A DNA stretch of 43,320 bases from Actinomycetes bacterium (GCA_023424135.1 JAFAEH010000023.1:1-43320); one strand, 5' to 3'; positions 32,269-40,690 are shown, numbered from the stretch's first letter. Numbers and translations: made by a program. Notes: generated from the letters alone by a model not told the origin.

Positions 32269-32817
32269 ATGGACGCAGCACGGACGCGTGGCCACTGGCT
32301 GGGCCTCCATCCCGACGCGCTCTGGACTGACAGCGACTACTTCCGTGAGAGCTACACCGAGCCCTCGCCGAGCGAGGCACTCGTTCGCGAGGTCGAAGCG
32401 GAGCTCGGTGTGCGCCTGCCGGACGCCTATGTCGAGCTGGCACAGGTGCGCAACGGTGGCGCGCTGGCGCGGACGGCTTTCCTCGTCGACGAGAGCTTCG
32501 GGCGGGCGGACGACCTTGTCGAGGTCGAGGCCCTCTACGCGATCGGTCGCACGGCTCCGCACTCCTTGCTCGGGACCTACTCCACCCGGTTCTGGCTCGA
32601 GGAGTGGGGCTACCCCGACCTCGGAGTCGTTGTCGTCGACACACCGAGCGCGGGGCACGAGCTCGTCATGCTCGACTACCGCGCCTGCGGTCCGCGGGGC
32701 GAGCCCGCCGTGGTGCACGTCGACCAGGAGGCCGACTACCGGATCCTCCCTCTCGCGCCCGACTTCGTGACGTTCATCCGTGGCCTCAGCGACATCGACG
32801 ACGTGCTGGGCGACTAG
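32269..32817 (+). CDS. SMI1/KNR4 (SUKH-1) family immunity-like protein
   Basis: 182-aa protein of the SUKH superfamily. SEALVREVEAELGVRLPDAY is the usual SUKH helix and turn, followed by VELAQVRNGGALARTAFL, the central GTYSTRFWLEEWGYPDLGVV and DTPSAGHELVMLDYRACGPR, and a closing FVTFIRGLSDID. SUKH proteins usually neutralise polymorphic toxins or act in stress responses. No toxin gene is next to it, so it may be an orphan immunity gene. ATG 32269 or GTG 32263 start, with a GGAAG site. Repeat copy 6 begins 43 bp after the stop. Confidence 0.88.
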   Translation: MDAARTRGHWLGLHPDALWTDSDYFRESYTEPSPSEALVREVEAELGVRLPDAYVELAQVRNGGALARTAFLVDESFGRADDLVEVEALYAIGRTAPHSLLGTYSTRFWLEEWGYPDLGVVVVDTPSAGHELVMLDYRACGPRGEPAVVHVDQEADYRILPLAPDFVTFIRGLSDIDDVLGD

Positions 32818-32859
32818 CGGCTCGCCCCATGGGTGGCGCGCGCCCCCGTCGGAAGATGC

Positions 32860-33016
32860 AGCGGACAGGTCGGATGCGTGGCGCGGCCACGCGTTGTCGG
32901 AGTACGCGCGACGGGGGTGTAGGAACTCGTCGGACCTGTCAGATGCCCGACTCGATGGCCTGCGAGAGGACAGGTAGGTGAGAGGGCCGACGTCTCACCT
33001 ACCTGTCCGAATCCTC
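32860..33016 (+). repeat. Two-hairpin repeat family, full copy 6
   Basis: Best folded copy. First hairpin: GACAGGTCGGATG (32864-32876) pairs with 32928-32940. Second hairpin: 16-bp perfect stem, 32968-32983 with 32993-33008, loop of 9. The conserved TGTAGGAACTCG precedes the second arm of hairpin 1. Compared with copy 4, base pairs A-T and G.T in hairpin 1 became G-C and G-C, so both arms changed together. It ends GAATCCTCGG. It lies between the SUKH gene and the 3' end of the XRE regulator. Confidence 0.85.
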
Positions 33017-33108
33017 GGAGCGGTGAGCCAGTCTCCCGTCCCAACGCGCATCCTCGGCTCGCGCCTCGACGACGCGCTGCGCGGCGTCACACGGGCCGCT
33101 GCGCCGGG

Positions 33109-33984
33109 TCAGTGGGGCGTGTCGGCGGGTGCTGGCTGTGCCGCCCATGAGGCGAGAAGCCGCAGACGTTCGGCCGAGGAAGATCCGGGCTCCGCGGTGT
33201 AGACCATCAGGACCTGGCCTGGTTCGGCGGTGATGGCCAGCTCCTCGTAGGCGAGGACGAGCTCGCCGACGACGGGGTGGTGGAAGCGCTTGGTGCCGGA
33301 CCCGTGGGTGCGCACGTCGTGCGCGCCCCAGAGCCGGCGGAAGGTGTCGCTGCGGGTGGACAGCTCGCCGACGAGGTCCTGCAGGCCCTTGTCGTGCGGG
33401 TCGCGGCCCGCGGCGGCGCGCATGATCGCCACGCACATCCCGGCGAAGCGCTCCCAGTCCGGGTAGAACTCGCGCGCGGCGGGGTCGAGGAACTGGAAGC
33501 GCGCAAGGTTGGGGGTGCGGCCGCCGTCGCCGATGACGGGGGAGTAGAACGCGCGTCCGAGCGCGTTGGTGGCCAGGACGTCCTGGCGCTGGTTGGCGAC
33601 GACCGCGATGCCGTCGGTGATCGCCGACAGCGCCCACTGCAGGCTCGGGCGCGGTTCCGAGGGACGGGTGGCGCGACGCCGATCGCGGCCCGAGGGTGGG
33701 ATGCCGTCGGCGGCGCGCGCGAGGTCGAGCAGGTGGGCGTGCTCGGTGTCGTCGAGGCGCAGCGCGCGGGCGACCGCGTCCAGGACGGACGCGGAGGCGC
33801 CGGCGATCGCCCCGCGCTCGAGCTTGGCGTAGTACTCGACGCTGACCCCGGCGAGGGCCGCCACCTCGCTGCGGCGCAGGCCGGGCACGCGGCGGGTTCC
33901 GCCAGTGACCACGCCGGCGTCCTCCGGCGTGACCTTCGCTCGCCGCGACATGAGGAACTCGCGCACGTCCGCTCGGTTGTCCAT
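33109..33984 (-). CDS. XRE-family regulator with MmyB-like ligand-binding domain
   Basis: 291-aa regulator. N-terminal helix-turn-helix about 25-90 with VPGLRRSEVAALAGVSVEYY and AKLERG, the signature of MmyB-type XRE proteins, then a PAS-like MmyB domain with ANQRQDVLATNALGRAFYSP, FLDPAAREFYPDWER and a C-terminal TKRFHHPVVGELVLAYEELA. Such regulators control neighbouring redox and efflux genes and may bind fatty acids or other small ligands. ATG 33984 start. It faces the MFS/oxidoreductase run and probably represses it via the palindrome at 34034-34052. Confidence 0.92.
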   Translation of the reverse strand: MDNRADVREFLMSRRAKVTPEDAGVVTGGTRRVPGLRRSEVAALAGVSVEYYAKLERGAIAGASASVLDAVARALRLDDTEHAHLLDLARAADGIPPSGRDRRRATRPSEPRPSLQWALSAITDGIAVVANQRQDVLATNALGRAFYSPVIGDGGRTPNLARFQFLDPAAREFYPDWERFAGMCVAIMRAAAGRDPHDKGLQDLVGELSTRSDTFRRLWGAHDVRTHGSGTKRFHHPVVGELVLAYEELAITAEPGQVLMVYTAEPGSSSAERLRLLASWAAQPAPADTPH

Positions 33985-34033
33985 GCTCACGACGGTAAGT
34001 CGTGCGGCGCCGGCGAGGGAGGCCGGGACGAGA

Positions 34034-34052
34034 GGTGTACCGCGGGTACACC
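34034..34052. promoter_or_regulatory. Palindromic operator between XRE regulator and MFS operon
   Basis: GGTGTACC (34034-34041) and GGTACACC (34045-34052) are exact complements around GCG. Its position between the divergent regulator and MFS starts makes it the likely regulator site. Confidence 0.55.
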
Positions 34053-34100
34053 CCTCGTCAGGGACTCCCGCGACACGTCGACCGCGCGTTTGCTGGTCGC

Positions 34101-35360
34101 ATGCCCCCCACGACCTCACGGTCCTCCGTCGCTCGCGCCCTGCCGTCGCTGCTGCTGCTGCTGACGGTGTTCGGCCCGATCTCGATGGACCTGTACCTGC
34201 CCGCCCTTCCGGCGCTGACCACCGAGCTCGGCGCCGCCACGTCGACCGCGCAGCTGACGGTCACCGCCTGCTTGATCGGCCTCGCACTCGGCCAGCTCAT
34301 CGCCGGCCCGCTGTCCGACCGTTACGGACGCCGCGGCGTCCTGCTGGTCGGCATCGTCGCCTACGTCGTCACGTCGGTGCTGTGCGCGGTCAGTCCGAGC
34401 GTCGAGCTGATGGTCGCCGCCCGGCTGGTGCAAGGGCTGGCCGGTGGCGTGGGCATCGTCATCGCCCAAGCGGCGGGTCGTGACGTCCTGACGGGCCAGC
34501 GGCTGCTGCGCTTCTACGGCCAGCTCACCGTGGTCGGCGGCCTGGCGGCGGTCGTCGGCCCGCTCCTCGGCGGGTGGCTGACGACCCTGACCGACTGGCG
34601 CGGACTGTTCGTCTTCCTCGCCGCCGTCGGCGCCCTGCTGCTGGTGACCGCGCTGGTGCTGTTCCCCGAGACGCTCCCGGTCGACCAGCGCACCACGGGC
34701 GGCTTCGCCCGCACGCGGAGCGACTACGCCCTCCTGCTGTCCGACCGCACCTACCTCGGGGCCGTGCTCAGCCAGGGCTTCGTGTACGCGGCGCTGTTCG
34801 CCTACCTCTCCGGCGCCACCTACGTGCTGCAGGGCATCTACGGCCTGTCCCCGCAGGGGTACGCCCTCGCCTTCGGCCTCAACTCCGCCGGCTTCATGCT
34901 TTTCGGCCACCTCGCCGCACGGTCGGCCGGCCGGTGGGGCCAGCGGCGCACGCTGCTCGCCGGAGTCGCGCTGGCCGCCGCGGGCGCGGCCGGCCTCCTG
35001 CTGGCAGGGCTGACTCACGTGCCGGTGGCTGTCGTCATCGTCTCCCTGTTCGTGCTGGCCAGTGGTGTGGCGTTCAGCTCCCCGCCCGCGACCACGCTCG
35101 CTCTGGCCGGCTACCCCCAGATCGCCGGGACGGCGTCCTCGCTGCTCGGCATGGTCCGCTTCGGGTTCGGCGGCCTGGCGGCACCCCTGGTCGGCGTCGC
35201 AGGCGCGGCGAGCATCCTGCCCCTCGGCATCGTCACCCTCGTCAGCCTGGCGCTCGCCGCCGGAGTCTTCGTGGCACTCACCAAGCGCGTCCACCCCGCG
35301 CTCGGAGACGCTCCCGCCCTCGAGAAGAGGGCAACCCTCGAACTCACCGCTCCTCGATGA
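34101..35360 (+). CDS. Bcr/CflA-type multidrug MFS transporter
   Basis: 419-aa membrane protein with 12 predicted helices. LLLLTVFGPISMDLYLPALP is the hallmark first helix of Bcr/CflA drug exporters, GPLSDRYGRRGVLL the MFS loop motif, and AQAAGRDVLTGQRL with GPLLGGWLTTLTDWRGLFVF the family motif in helices 4-6. It would export drugs or small metabolites by proton antiport. First gene of the redox run; ATG 34101. The next gene starts 50 bp after its stop. Confidence 0.92.
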   Translation: MPPTTSRSSVARALPSLLLLLTVFGPISMDLYLPALPALTTELGAATSTAQLTVTACLIGLALGQLIAGPLSDRYGRRGVLLVGIVAYVVTSVLCAVSPSVELMVAARLVQGLAGGVGIVIAQAAGRDVLTGQRLLRFYGQLTVVGGLAAVVGPLLGGWLTTLTDWRGLFVFLAAVGALLLVTALVLFPETLPVDQRTTGGFARTRSDYALLLSDRTYLGAVLSQGFVYAALFAYLSGATYVLQGIYGLSPQGYALAFGLNSAGFMLFGHLAARSAGRWGQRRTLLAGVALAAAGAAGLLLAGLTHVPVAVVIVSLFVLASGVAFSSPPATTLALAGYPQIAGTASSLLGMVRFGFGGLAAPLVGVAGAASILPLGIVTLVSLALAAGVFVALTKRVHPALGDAPALEKRATLELTAPR

Positions 35361-35410
35361 CGCCTGCCGTCCTCGACCAGCTCCCCGCTCTCAACGAAAG
35401 GCACCACACC

Positions 35411-36430
35411 ATGCGCGCAGTCGTCATGTACGCCCCGGGCGACGTCCGGGTCGACCAGGCCGAGCGGCCGGCGATCGTCGAGCCGACCGACGCCGTCATC
35501 AAGCTCGCCGCGACCTGCATCTGCGGTTCCGACCTGTGGCCCTACCGCGGAGCCGACCACGTCGACCACCAGCCGATGGGCCACGAGTACGTCGGCGTCG
35601 TCGACGAGGTCGGCACGGCGGTCGAGAACGTCAAGGTCGGCGACTTCGTCGTCGGCTCGTTCTTCTCCTCCGACAACACCTGCGAGATCTGCCAGGCCGG
35701 CTACCAGACCCACTGCGTGCACCGCGGACCTGGTGCCGTGCCCGGCGCGCAGGCCGAGTACGCCCGCATCCCGAACGCCGACGGCACGCTCGTCGCAACC
35801 CCCGGCATGCCGGACGCGGACCTGATCCCGTCGCTGCTCGCCGCGTCCGACGTGCTCGGCACCGGCTGGTTCGCGGCCGTCGCCGCCGAGGCCGGACCGG
35901 GCAAGACCGTCGCCGTCGTCGGCGACGGGGCCGTCGGCCTGCTCGGCGTGCTCGCCGCGAAGCAGCTCGGCGCCGAGCGGATCATCGCAATGTCCCGGCA
36001 CGCCGACCGGCAGGCCCTGGCCCGCGACTTCGGCGCCACCGACATCGTCGAGGAGCGTGGCGACGCGGGCGTGGCCCGCATCAAGGAGCTCACCGGCGGG
36101 CTCGGCGCCCACTCGACCATCGAGGCTGTCGGCACGCAGGAATCGATGATGCAGGCAATCCGCTCGACGCGCGCCGGTGGCCACGTCGGCTACGTCGGCG
36201 TCTCCCACGAGGTCGCACTGCCCGGCGAGGAGCTGTTCTTCTCGGGCGTCCACCTGCACGGCGGCCCCGCCCCGGTGCGCCGGTTCCTGCCCGAGCTCAT
36301 CCAGCTCATCTGGGACCGCACGATCGACCCCGGCAAGGTCTTCGACCTCGCCCTGCCGATCGAGGAGGCCGCCGAGGGCTACCGGGCCATGGACGAGCGC
36401 CGCGCCACCAAGGTGCTGCTCACGTTCTGA
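35411..36430 (+). CDS. Zinc-dependent alcohol dehydrogenase family protein
   Basis: 339-aa medium-chain dehydrogenase. Catalytic zinc ligands in CICGSDLWPY and GHEYVGVV; Rossmann fold VAVVGDGAVGLLGVLAAKQL for NAD(P); C-terminal HLHGGPAPVRRFLPEL. In the structural zinc loop the first of the four usual cysteines is replaced: the sequence reads DNTCEICQAGYQTHC, with Asp at the first position, so the second zinc may be bound differently. GAAAGG precedes ATG 35411. Part of the redox run; the substrate is unknown. Confidence 0.9.
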   Translation: MRAVVMYAPGDVRVDQAERPAIVEPTDAVIKLAATCICGSDLWPYRGADHVDHQPMGHEYVGVVDEVGTAVENVKVGDFVVGSFFSSDNTCEICQAGYQTHCVHRGPGAVPGAQAEYARIPNADGTLVATPGMPDADLIPSLLAASDVLGTGWFAAVAAEAGPGKTVAVVGDGAVGLLGVLAAKQLGAERIIAMSRHADRQALARDFGATDIVEERGDAGVARIKELTGGLGAHSTIEAVGTQESMMQAIRSTRAGGHVGYVGVSHEVALPGEELFFSGVHLHGGPAPVRRFLPELIQLIWDRTIDPGKVFDLALPIEEAAEGYRAMDERRATKVLLTF

Positions 36431-36464
36431 GCGGCGCACGACCCACCCCACCTCGAGGAGCCAC

Positions 36465-37427
36465 GTGAGCATCACGGCTATCGGTATCGAGCACTACGGC
36501 GGACCGCCGGCTCTGCACGCCGTCGACCTGCCCGAACCCCACGCCGGACCTGGCGAGGTGCGCGTTCATGTGCACGCGGCGGGCGTCAATCCCGTCGACG
36601 CGATGATGCGCACCGGTCTGCTGTCGGGAAGCTACGAGGGCGTCCAGCCCCCGTTCGTCCCGGGCATGGAGGTCGCCGGCACGGTCGACGAGCTCGGCCC
36701 GGACGTCGACGCGTCTCTCGATCTCGCGATCGGAGCACAGGTGGTCGGCTTCGTCGACTTCCACGGTGCGCACGGCGGGTACAGCCAGGTCGTCGTCCTG
36801 CCCGCTGCTTCCGTCACGCGCGCGCCGCACGGCGCGAGCAGCGCGCAGTCGGCGGCCTTCCTGAACAACGCTCTGACCGCACGCAACACGCTCGACGTGC
36901 TCGGCCTGCCGGTCGGTTCGACGCTGCTCGTGACGGGCGCAGCCGGCGCGGTGGGCGGCTACGTCACCGAGCTGGCCGCCCGTGACGGCCTGCGTGTCGT
37001 CGCCGTCGCGTCCCCGGCCGACGAGGACACCGTCCGCGGCTTCGGCGCGGCGCTGTTCGTGGCCCGCGGCGAGGACCTGCCCGCACGCGTGCGAGACCTC
37101 GTCCCGGAGGGCGTCGATGCGGTCGCCGACGCGGCGGTGCTCGGCGCGGGGGCCCTTCCCGCACTGCGCGACGGCGGTCAGGTGGGGTCGCTGCGCGGGT
37201 GGGCCGGGCCGGCACCGGATCGCGGGATACGCGTGCACGAGCTCAACGTGCGCACACGCGCTCACGACGACCGGGCGATCCGAGGCCTGCGGGACCTGGC
37301 CGAAAAGGGCGCGCTGACCTACCGCGTCGCCGACGTCCTGCCGGCGCGGCAGGCGGCCGCCGCCCACGAGGCCTTGGACCACGGAGGTCTCCGCGGGCGC
37401 CTGGTCCTCGACTTCACCGACTACTGA
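36465..37427 (+). CDS. NADPH:quinone reductase-like medium-chain oxidoreductase
   Basis: 320-aa zinc-free MDR protein of the quinone oxidoreductase group. HAAGVNPVDAMMRTG near 33-47, PGMEVAGTVDELGPD, GAHGGYSQVVVLPA, and the nucleotide-binding LLVTGAAGAVGGYVTELA with the AxxGxxG pattern of the family. It would reduce quinones or enones with NADPH. GTG 36465 has CGAGGAG 5 bp before it. Same direction as its neighbours, about 35 bp after the preceding gene. Confidence 0.88.
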   Translation: MSITAIGIEHYGGPPALHAVDLPEPHAGPGEVRVHVHAAGVNPVDAMMRTGLLSGSYEGVQPPFVPGMEVAGTVDELGPDVDASLDLAIGAQVVGFVDFHGAHGGYSQVVVLPAASVTRAPHGASSAQSAAFLNNALTARNTLDVLGLPVGSTLLVTGAAGAVGGYVTELAARDGLRVVAVASPADEDTVRGFGAALFVARGEDLPARVRDLVPEGVDAVADAAVLGAGALPALRDGGQVGSLRGWAGPAPDRGIRVHELNVRTRAHDDRAIRGLRDLAEKGALTYRVADVLPARQAAAAHEALDHGGLRGRLVLDFTDY

Positions 37428-37438
37428 GGAGCTGCGAC

Positions 37439-37801
37439 ATGCCGTGGAACGCGAACGACCTCACCGCGCTGAGCGGCGCCTCGGAGATCGCACTGGCCAC
37501 CGAACGTCCGGACGGCACCACCAGACGGGCCGTGCCGATCTGGGTCGTGCGCGTCGGCAACGACCTGTACATCCGCTCCTACAACGGCCCAGGCGGCTCC
37601 TGGTACCACCAGGCCCGGCGCCACCCGTACGCGCACCTGCGCGCTGCCGGCGTCGCGCTGCGGGTGCACCTGGAACAGGTCGGGGCGGGCGTACCCGGCG
37701 TGGACGAGGCCTACTGGACGAAGTACGGGCGTCGCGGCTACGGCGCGGCGATGACGACACCCGACGCCGCCACCACGACCCAGCGGCTCGAACCGGCTTG
37801 A
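37439..37801 (+). CDS. DUF2255 family protein
   Basis: 120-aa small beta-barrel protein resembling flavin-binding split-barrel folds. PWNANDLTALSGASEIALAT, VPIWVVRVGNDLYIRSYNGP and SWYHQARRHPYAHLRAAGVA match the DUF2255 pattern, often found beside aldo/keto reductases and regulators. A cofactor has not been established to my knowledge. ATG 37439 starts 9 bp after the previous stop with GAGGAG upstream, so it is in the same operon. Confidence 0.85.
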   Translation: MPWNANDLTALSGASEIALATERPDGTTRRAVPIWVVRVGNDLYIRSYNGPGGSWYHQARRHPYAHLRAAGVALRVHLEQVGAGVPGVDEAYWTKYGRRGYGAAMTTPDAATTTQRLEPA

Positions 37802-37845
37802 ACCTGCACGAGCCGGCAGAGCATCCACGAGAACGGAGACGGACC

Positions 37846-38823
37846 ATGCAGTACAAGAACCTCGGCCGCAGCGGCCTGACGGTGTCCCGGCTAGCCCTGG
37901 GCACCATGAACTTCGGCATGACGACCGACGAGACCGACAGCCACCGCATCCTCGACGACGCACTCGAGGCCGGGATCAACCTCGTCGACACCGCCGACGT
38001 GTACGGCGGTCCGCAGTCGCCGGACATGGAGAAGGGCTATGGCATCTCCGAGGAGATCATCGGCCGCTGGCTGGCCCGCACCGGGCGGCGCGACGACATC
38101 GTCCTCGCCACGAAGGTGTACCAGCCGATGGGAACCGGGCCTAACGACCGACGCCTGTCTGCGTTCCACATCCGCCGGGCGTGCGAGGCGAGCCTGCGCC
38201 GGTTGGGCACCGACCACATCGACCTGTACCAGATGCACCACGTCGACCGGTCCACCCCCTGGGAGGAGATCTGGCAGGCGATGGACCAGCTGATCCGCGA
38301 GGGCAAGATCACCTACGTCGGTTCCAGCAACTTCGCCGGCTGGGACATCGCCACCGGGCAAGCCGCGGCCGAGCGTCGCGGCCTCTACGGGCTCGTCGCG
38401 GAGCAGTCGCTCTACAACCTGACCATCCGCGCCCTCGAGCTCGAGGTCATCCCCGCGCTCGAGCACCACGGCATCGGCCTGATCCCCTGGAGCCCGCTCG
38501 GCGGTGGACTGCTTGGCGGCGTGCTCAACGGCTCGGGCGGCAGCCGTCGCAGCGGCCTCCAGGAGCGCGTGACCGCCTTGCGCCCGCAGCTCGAGGCCTG
38601 GGAGCAGCTCTGCACGGACCTGGGGGAGCAGCCGGCCGACGTCGCACTGGCCTGGCTCCTGCACCAGCCCGCCGTCACCGCGACGATCGTCGGCCCGCGC
38701 ACCACCGACCAGCTGCGCGCCTCGCGACGCGCGCTCGACATCCAGCTCGACCAGGCCACCCTGCATCGCCTGGACGACATCTGGCCCGGCCCCGGTACGG
38801 CCCCCCAGGCCTACGCCTGGTGA
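37846..38823 (+). CDS. Aldo/keto reductase
   Basis: 325-aa NADPH-dependent aldo/keto reductase. QYKNLGRSGLTVSRLALGTM start, catalytic tetrad visible as DTADVYG (Asp, Tyr), Lys in LATKVYQPMG and His in LYQMHHVD. Cofactor-binding end with TATIVGPRTTDQL. Family of the YajO/Tas-like general stress reductases. ATG 37846 with a CGGAGAC site. It stands 44 bp after the DUF2255 gene in the redox run. Confidence 0.93.
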   Translation: MQYKNLGRSGLTVSRLALGTMNFGMTTDETDSHRILDDALEAGINLVDTADVYGGPQSPDMEKGYGISEEIIGRWLARTGRRDDIVLATKVYQPMGTGPNDRRLSAFHIRRACEASLRRLGTDHIDLYQMHHVDRSTPWEEIWQAMDQLIREGKITYVGSSNFAGWDIATGQAAAERRGLYGLVAEQSLYNLTIRALELEVIPALEHHGIGLIPWSPLGGGLLGGVLNGSGGSRRSGLQERVTALRPQLEAWEQLCTDLGEQPADVALAWLLHQPAVTATIVGPRTTDQLRASRRALDIQLDQATLHRLDDIWPGPGTAPQAYAW

Positions 38824-38849
38824 CGGCGTCTCGCAGGAGAGGACTCACC

Positions 38850-39260
38850 ATGCAGATCACACGCAGCACCGTCGCGACCGTCAAGGGCCCGGCGGACTGG
38901 TTCGCCGGCGACGTCTACATCGACGCCGTCGCCGCCGCACCCGCACCCTCGCGCGTGAGCGCAAACCTGGTGCACTTCATGCCCGGGGCCCGTACCCACT
39001 GGCACCGCCACCCGCTGAGCCAGACGGTCTTCGTCACCGAAGGCGTCGGGCTCTGCCAGCGCCGCGGCGGGCCCGTCGAGGTCATCCGCCCCGGTGACCG
39101 CGTCCTCTTCGAGGCCGACGAGGAGCACTGGCACGGCGCTGCACCCGACCGGCTCATGGTCCACGTCGCCATCAACGAGGGCGACGACGACCACGCCGTC
39201 GTCCAGTGGCTGGCTCCGGTCACCGACGAGGAGTACGCCGAGGCCCCGGCCGTCTCCTGA
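38850..39260 (+). CDS. Cupin-domain protein
   Basis: 136-aa single-domain cupin. Motif 1 as GARTHWHRHPLSQTVFVTEG with metal-binding His residues, motif 2 as PGDRVLFEADEEHWHGAAPD. Small cupins of this type (YhhW/carboxymuconolactone-linked group) often accompany aldo/keto reductases and may act as isomerases or dioxygenase-like proteins. AGGAGAGG precedes ATG 38850. Follows the reductase gene by 26 bp. Confidence 0.9.
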   Translation: MQITRSTVATVKGPADWFAGDVYIDAVAAAPAPSRVSANLVHFMPGARTHWHRHPLSQTVFVTEGVGLCQRRGGPVEVIRPGDRVLFEADEEHWHGAAPDRLMVHVAINEGDDDHAVVQWLAPVTDEEYAEAPAVS

Positions 39261-39306
39261 CACCCCTCCTCAACACCATCAACTACCGAAGTAAGGAAAA
39301 GCACCC

Positions 39307-40344
39307 ATGCGCGTCCACGCCTACGCCGCCCCGGCGGCCGGTCAGCCCCTCGTCCCCACGACCGTCGAGCGTCGTGAGGTCGGCCCGAACGACGTCCTGA
39401 TCTCCATCGAGTACGCCGGCATCTGCCACTCCGACATCCACACCGTCAACGGCGACTGGGGCCCCCAGCCCTACCCCCTGACCCCCGGCCACGAGATCGT
39501 CGGCCTCGTCACCGAGGTCGGTCCCGAGGTCACCACCCACCAGGTCGGCGACCGCGTCGGCGTCGGCTGCATGGTCAACTCCTGCGGGCAGTGCGCCAAC
39601 TGCACCCGCGGCGAGCAGCAGTTCTGCCTCAACGGCACCGTCTTCACCTACGGCTCGCCGGACCGCGACGGCACCGTCACCCAGGGCGGCTACTCCACCC
39701 ACGTCGTCGTCGACGCCAACTTCGTGCTGGCCGTGCCCGACGGCATCGACCCCGTCCAGGTCGCCCCGCTGCTCTGCGCCGGAGTCACCACCTACAACCC
39801 CCTCAAGCACTGGGGCGCCGGCCCCGGCAAGAAGGTCGCCGTCGTCGGCCTCGGCGGGCTCGGCCACATGGCCGTCAAGCTCGCCCACGCCATGGGCGCC
39901 GAGGTCACCGTCCTCTCGCAGTCCCTCAAGAAGCAGGAAGACGGGCTGCGCCTGGGCGCCGACCACTACTACGCCACCTCGGACCCCGAGACCTTCACCA
40001 CCCTGGCGGGAACGTTCGACATCATCATCAACACCGTGAGCGCCGACCTCGACGCCAACGCGTTCATCGGCCTGCTCGACCTGCACGGCGCCATGGTCAA
40101 CGTCGGCGCCGCGCCCGGCCCCATGCCCGTCAACGGCGCGCTGCTCGCAGGGCACAAGTCGTTCACCGGCTCCATGATCGGCGGCATCCCGATCACCCAA
40201 GACATGCTCGACTTCTGCGGAGAGCACGGCATCGGCGCCGAGGTCGAGGTCATCCCCGCCTCCCAGATCAACGAGGCCTACCAGCGCGTCCTGGCCTCCG
40301 ACGTCCGCTACCGCTTCGTCATCGACGCCGCGACTCTCAGCTAG
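39307..40344 (+). CDS. Zinc alcohol dehydrogenase, cinnamyl-alcohol/YahK type
   Basis: 345-aa NADP-dependent aldehyde reductase. Catalytic site CHSDIHTVNGDWG and GHEIVGLV; complete structural zinc set in CGQCANCTRGEQQFC; GGYSTHVVVDANFVLAVPDG; Rossmann fold VAVVGLGGLGHMAVKLAHAM. These features define the CAD/YahK subfamily, which reduces a broad range of aldehydes. AAGTAAGGAAAA precedes ATG 39307. It is the last gene of the run, followed by a strong hairpin. Confidence 0.93.
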   Translation: MRVHAYAAPAAGQPLVPTTVERREVGPNDVLISIEYAGICHSDIHTVNGDWGPQPYPLTPGHEIVGLVTEVGPEVTTHQVGDRVGVGCMVNSCGQCANCTRGEQQFCLNGTVFTYGSPDRDGTVTQGGYSTHVVVDANFVLAVPDGIDPVQVAPLLCAGVTTYNPLKHWGAGPGKKVAVVGLGGLGHMAVKLAHAMGAEVTVLSQSLKKQEDGLRLGADHYYATSDPETFTTLAGTFDIIINTVSADLDANAFIGLLDLHGAMVNVGAAPGPMPVNGALLAGHKSFTGSMIGGIPITQDMLDFCGEHGIGAEVEVIPASQINEAYQRVLASDVRYRFVIDAATLS

Positions 40345-40363
40345 CGCCCACCGTCCGACGACC

Positions 40364-40397
40364 GAGCAGCCCTCGCCGCAGCCGGCGAGGGCTGCTC
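40364..40397 (+). terminator. Strong hairpin terminator of the redox run
   Basis: GAGCAGCCCTCGCC (40364-40377) and GGCGAGGGCTGCTC (40384-40397) are exact 14-bp complements around a 6-nt loop, 20 bp after the dehydrogenase stop. Confidence 0.8.
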
Positions 40398-40490
40398 GCG
40401 TCTGAGCTCCCACGCCGCTGGCGCTGCACCCCGCCGGGGGAAGCGCGCCCAGCCGGCGGCGCGCCTCTACTTCCCGCGCCCTCAGGCGCG

Positions 40491-40690
40491 TCTTCCCACG
40501 GGATCGGCCGGGCGCACTCGTGCGTGCGTGCGTGCCGAGCGATTCTGTGTCTCCCCGAGCCCTTGGACGTGTCTTCCCGGGGGATCGAGCTCTTCCGAGC
40601 GATCGGGACGTCTTCCCGAGGGATCACTTGCCGAGCGATCGGCCCGCTCTTCCGAGCGATCGGGACGTCTTCCCGAGGGATCACCTGCGT
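40491..40690. repeat. Imperfect tandem repeat array upstream of dnaK
   Basis: Two alternating motifs, CGTCTTCCCGAGGGATCAC-like (near 40491, 40570, 40609, 40666) and CCGAGCGATCGG-like (near 40532, 40595, 40631, 40652). An exact 39-bp block occurs at 40589-40627 and again at 40646-40684, giving a period of 57 bp. The chance minus-strand frame through it repeats IPREDVPIARKS. I see no gene here. Confidence 0.8.

Noticed and set aside
17072..33016. Repeats as integron attC sites between gene cassettes
   Set aside because: No RYYYAAC/GTTRRRY core pairs at consistent places, no integrase in the window, and each element holds two separate hairpins instead of one long imperfect palindrome.
40337..40684. 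Minus-strand frame with repeated peptide IPREDVPIARKS
   Set aside because: It is the translation of the tandem DNA array and the terminator; there is no ribosome site or homologous domain.
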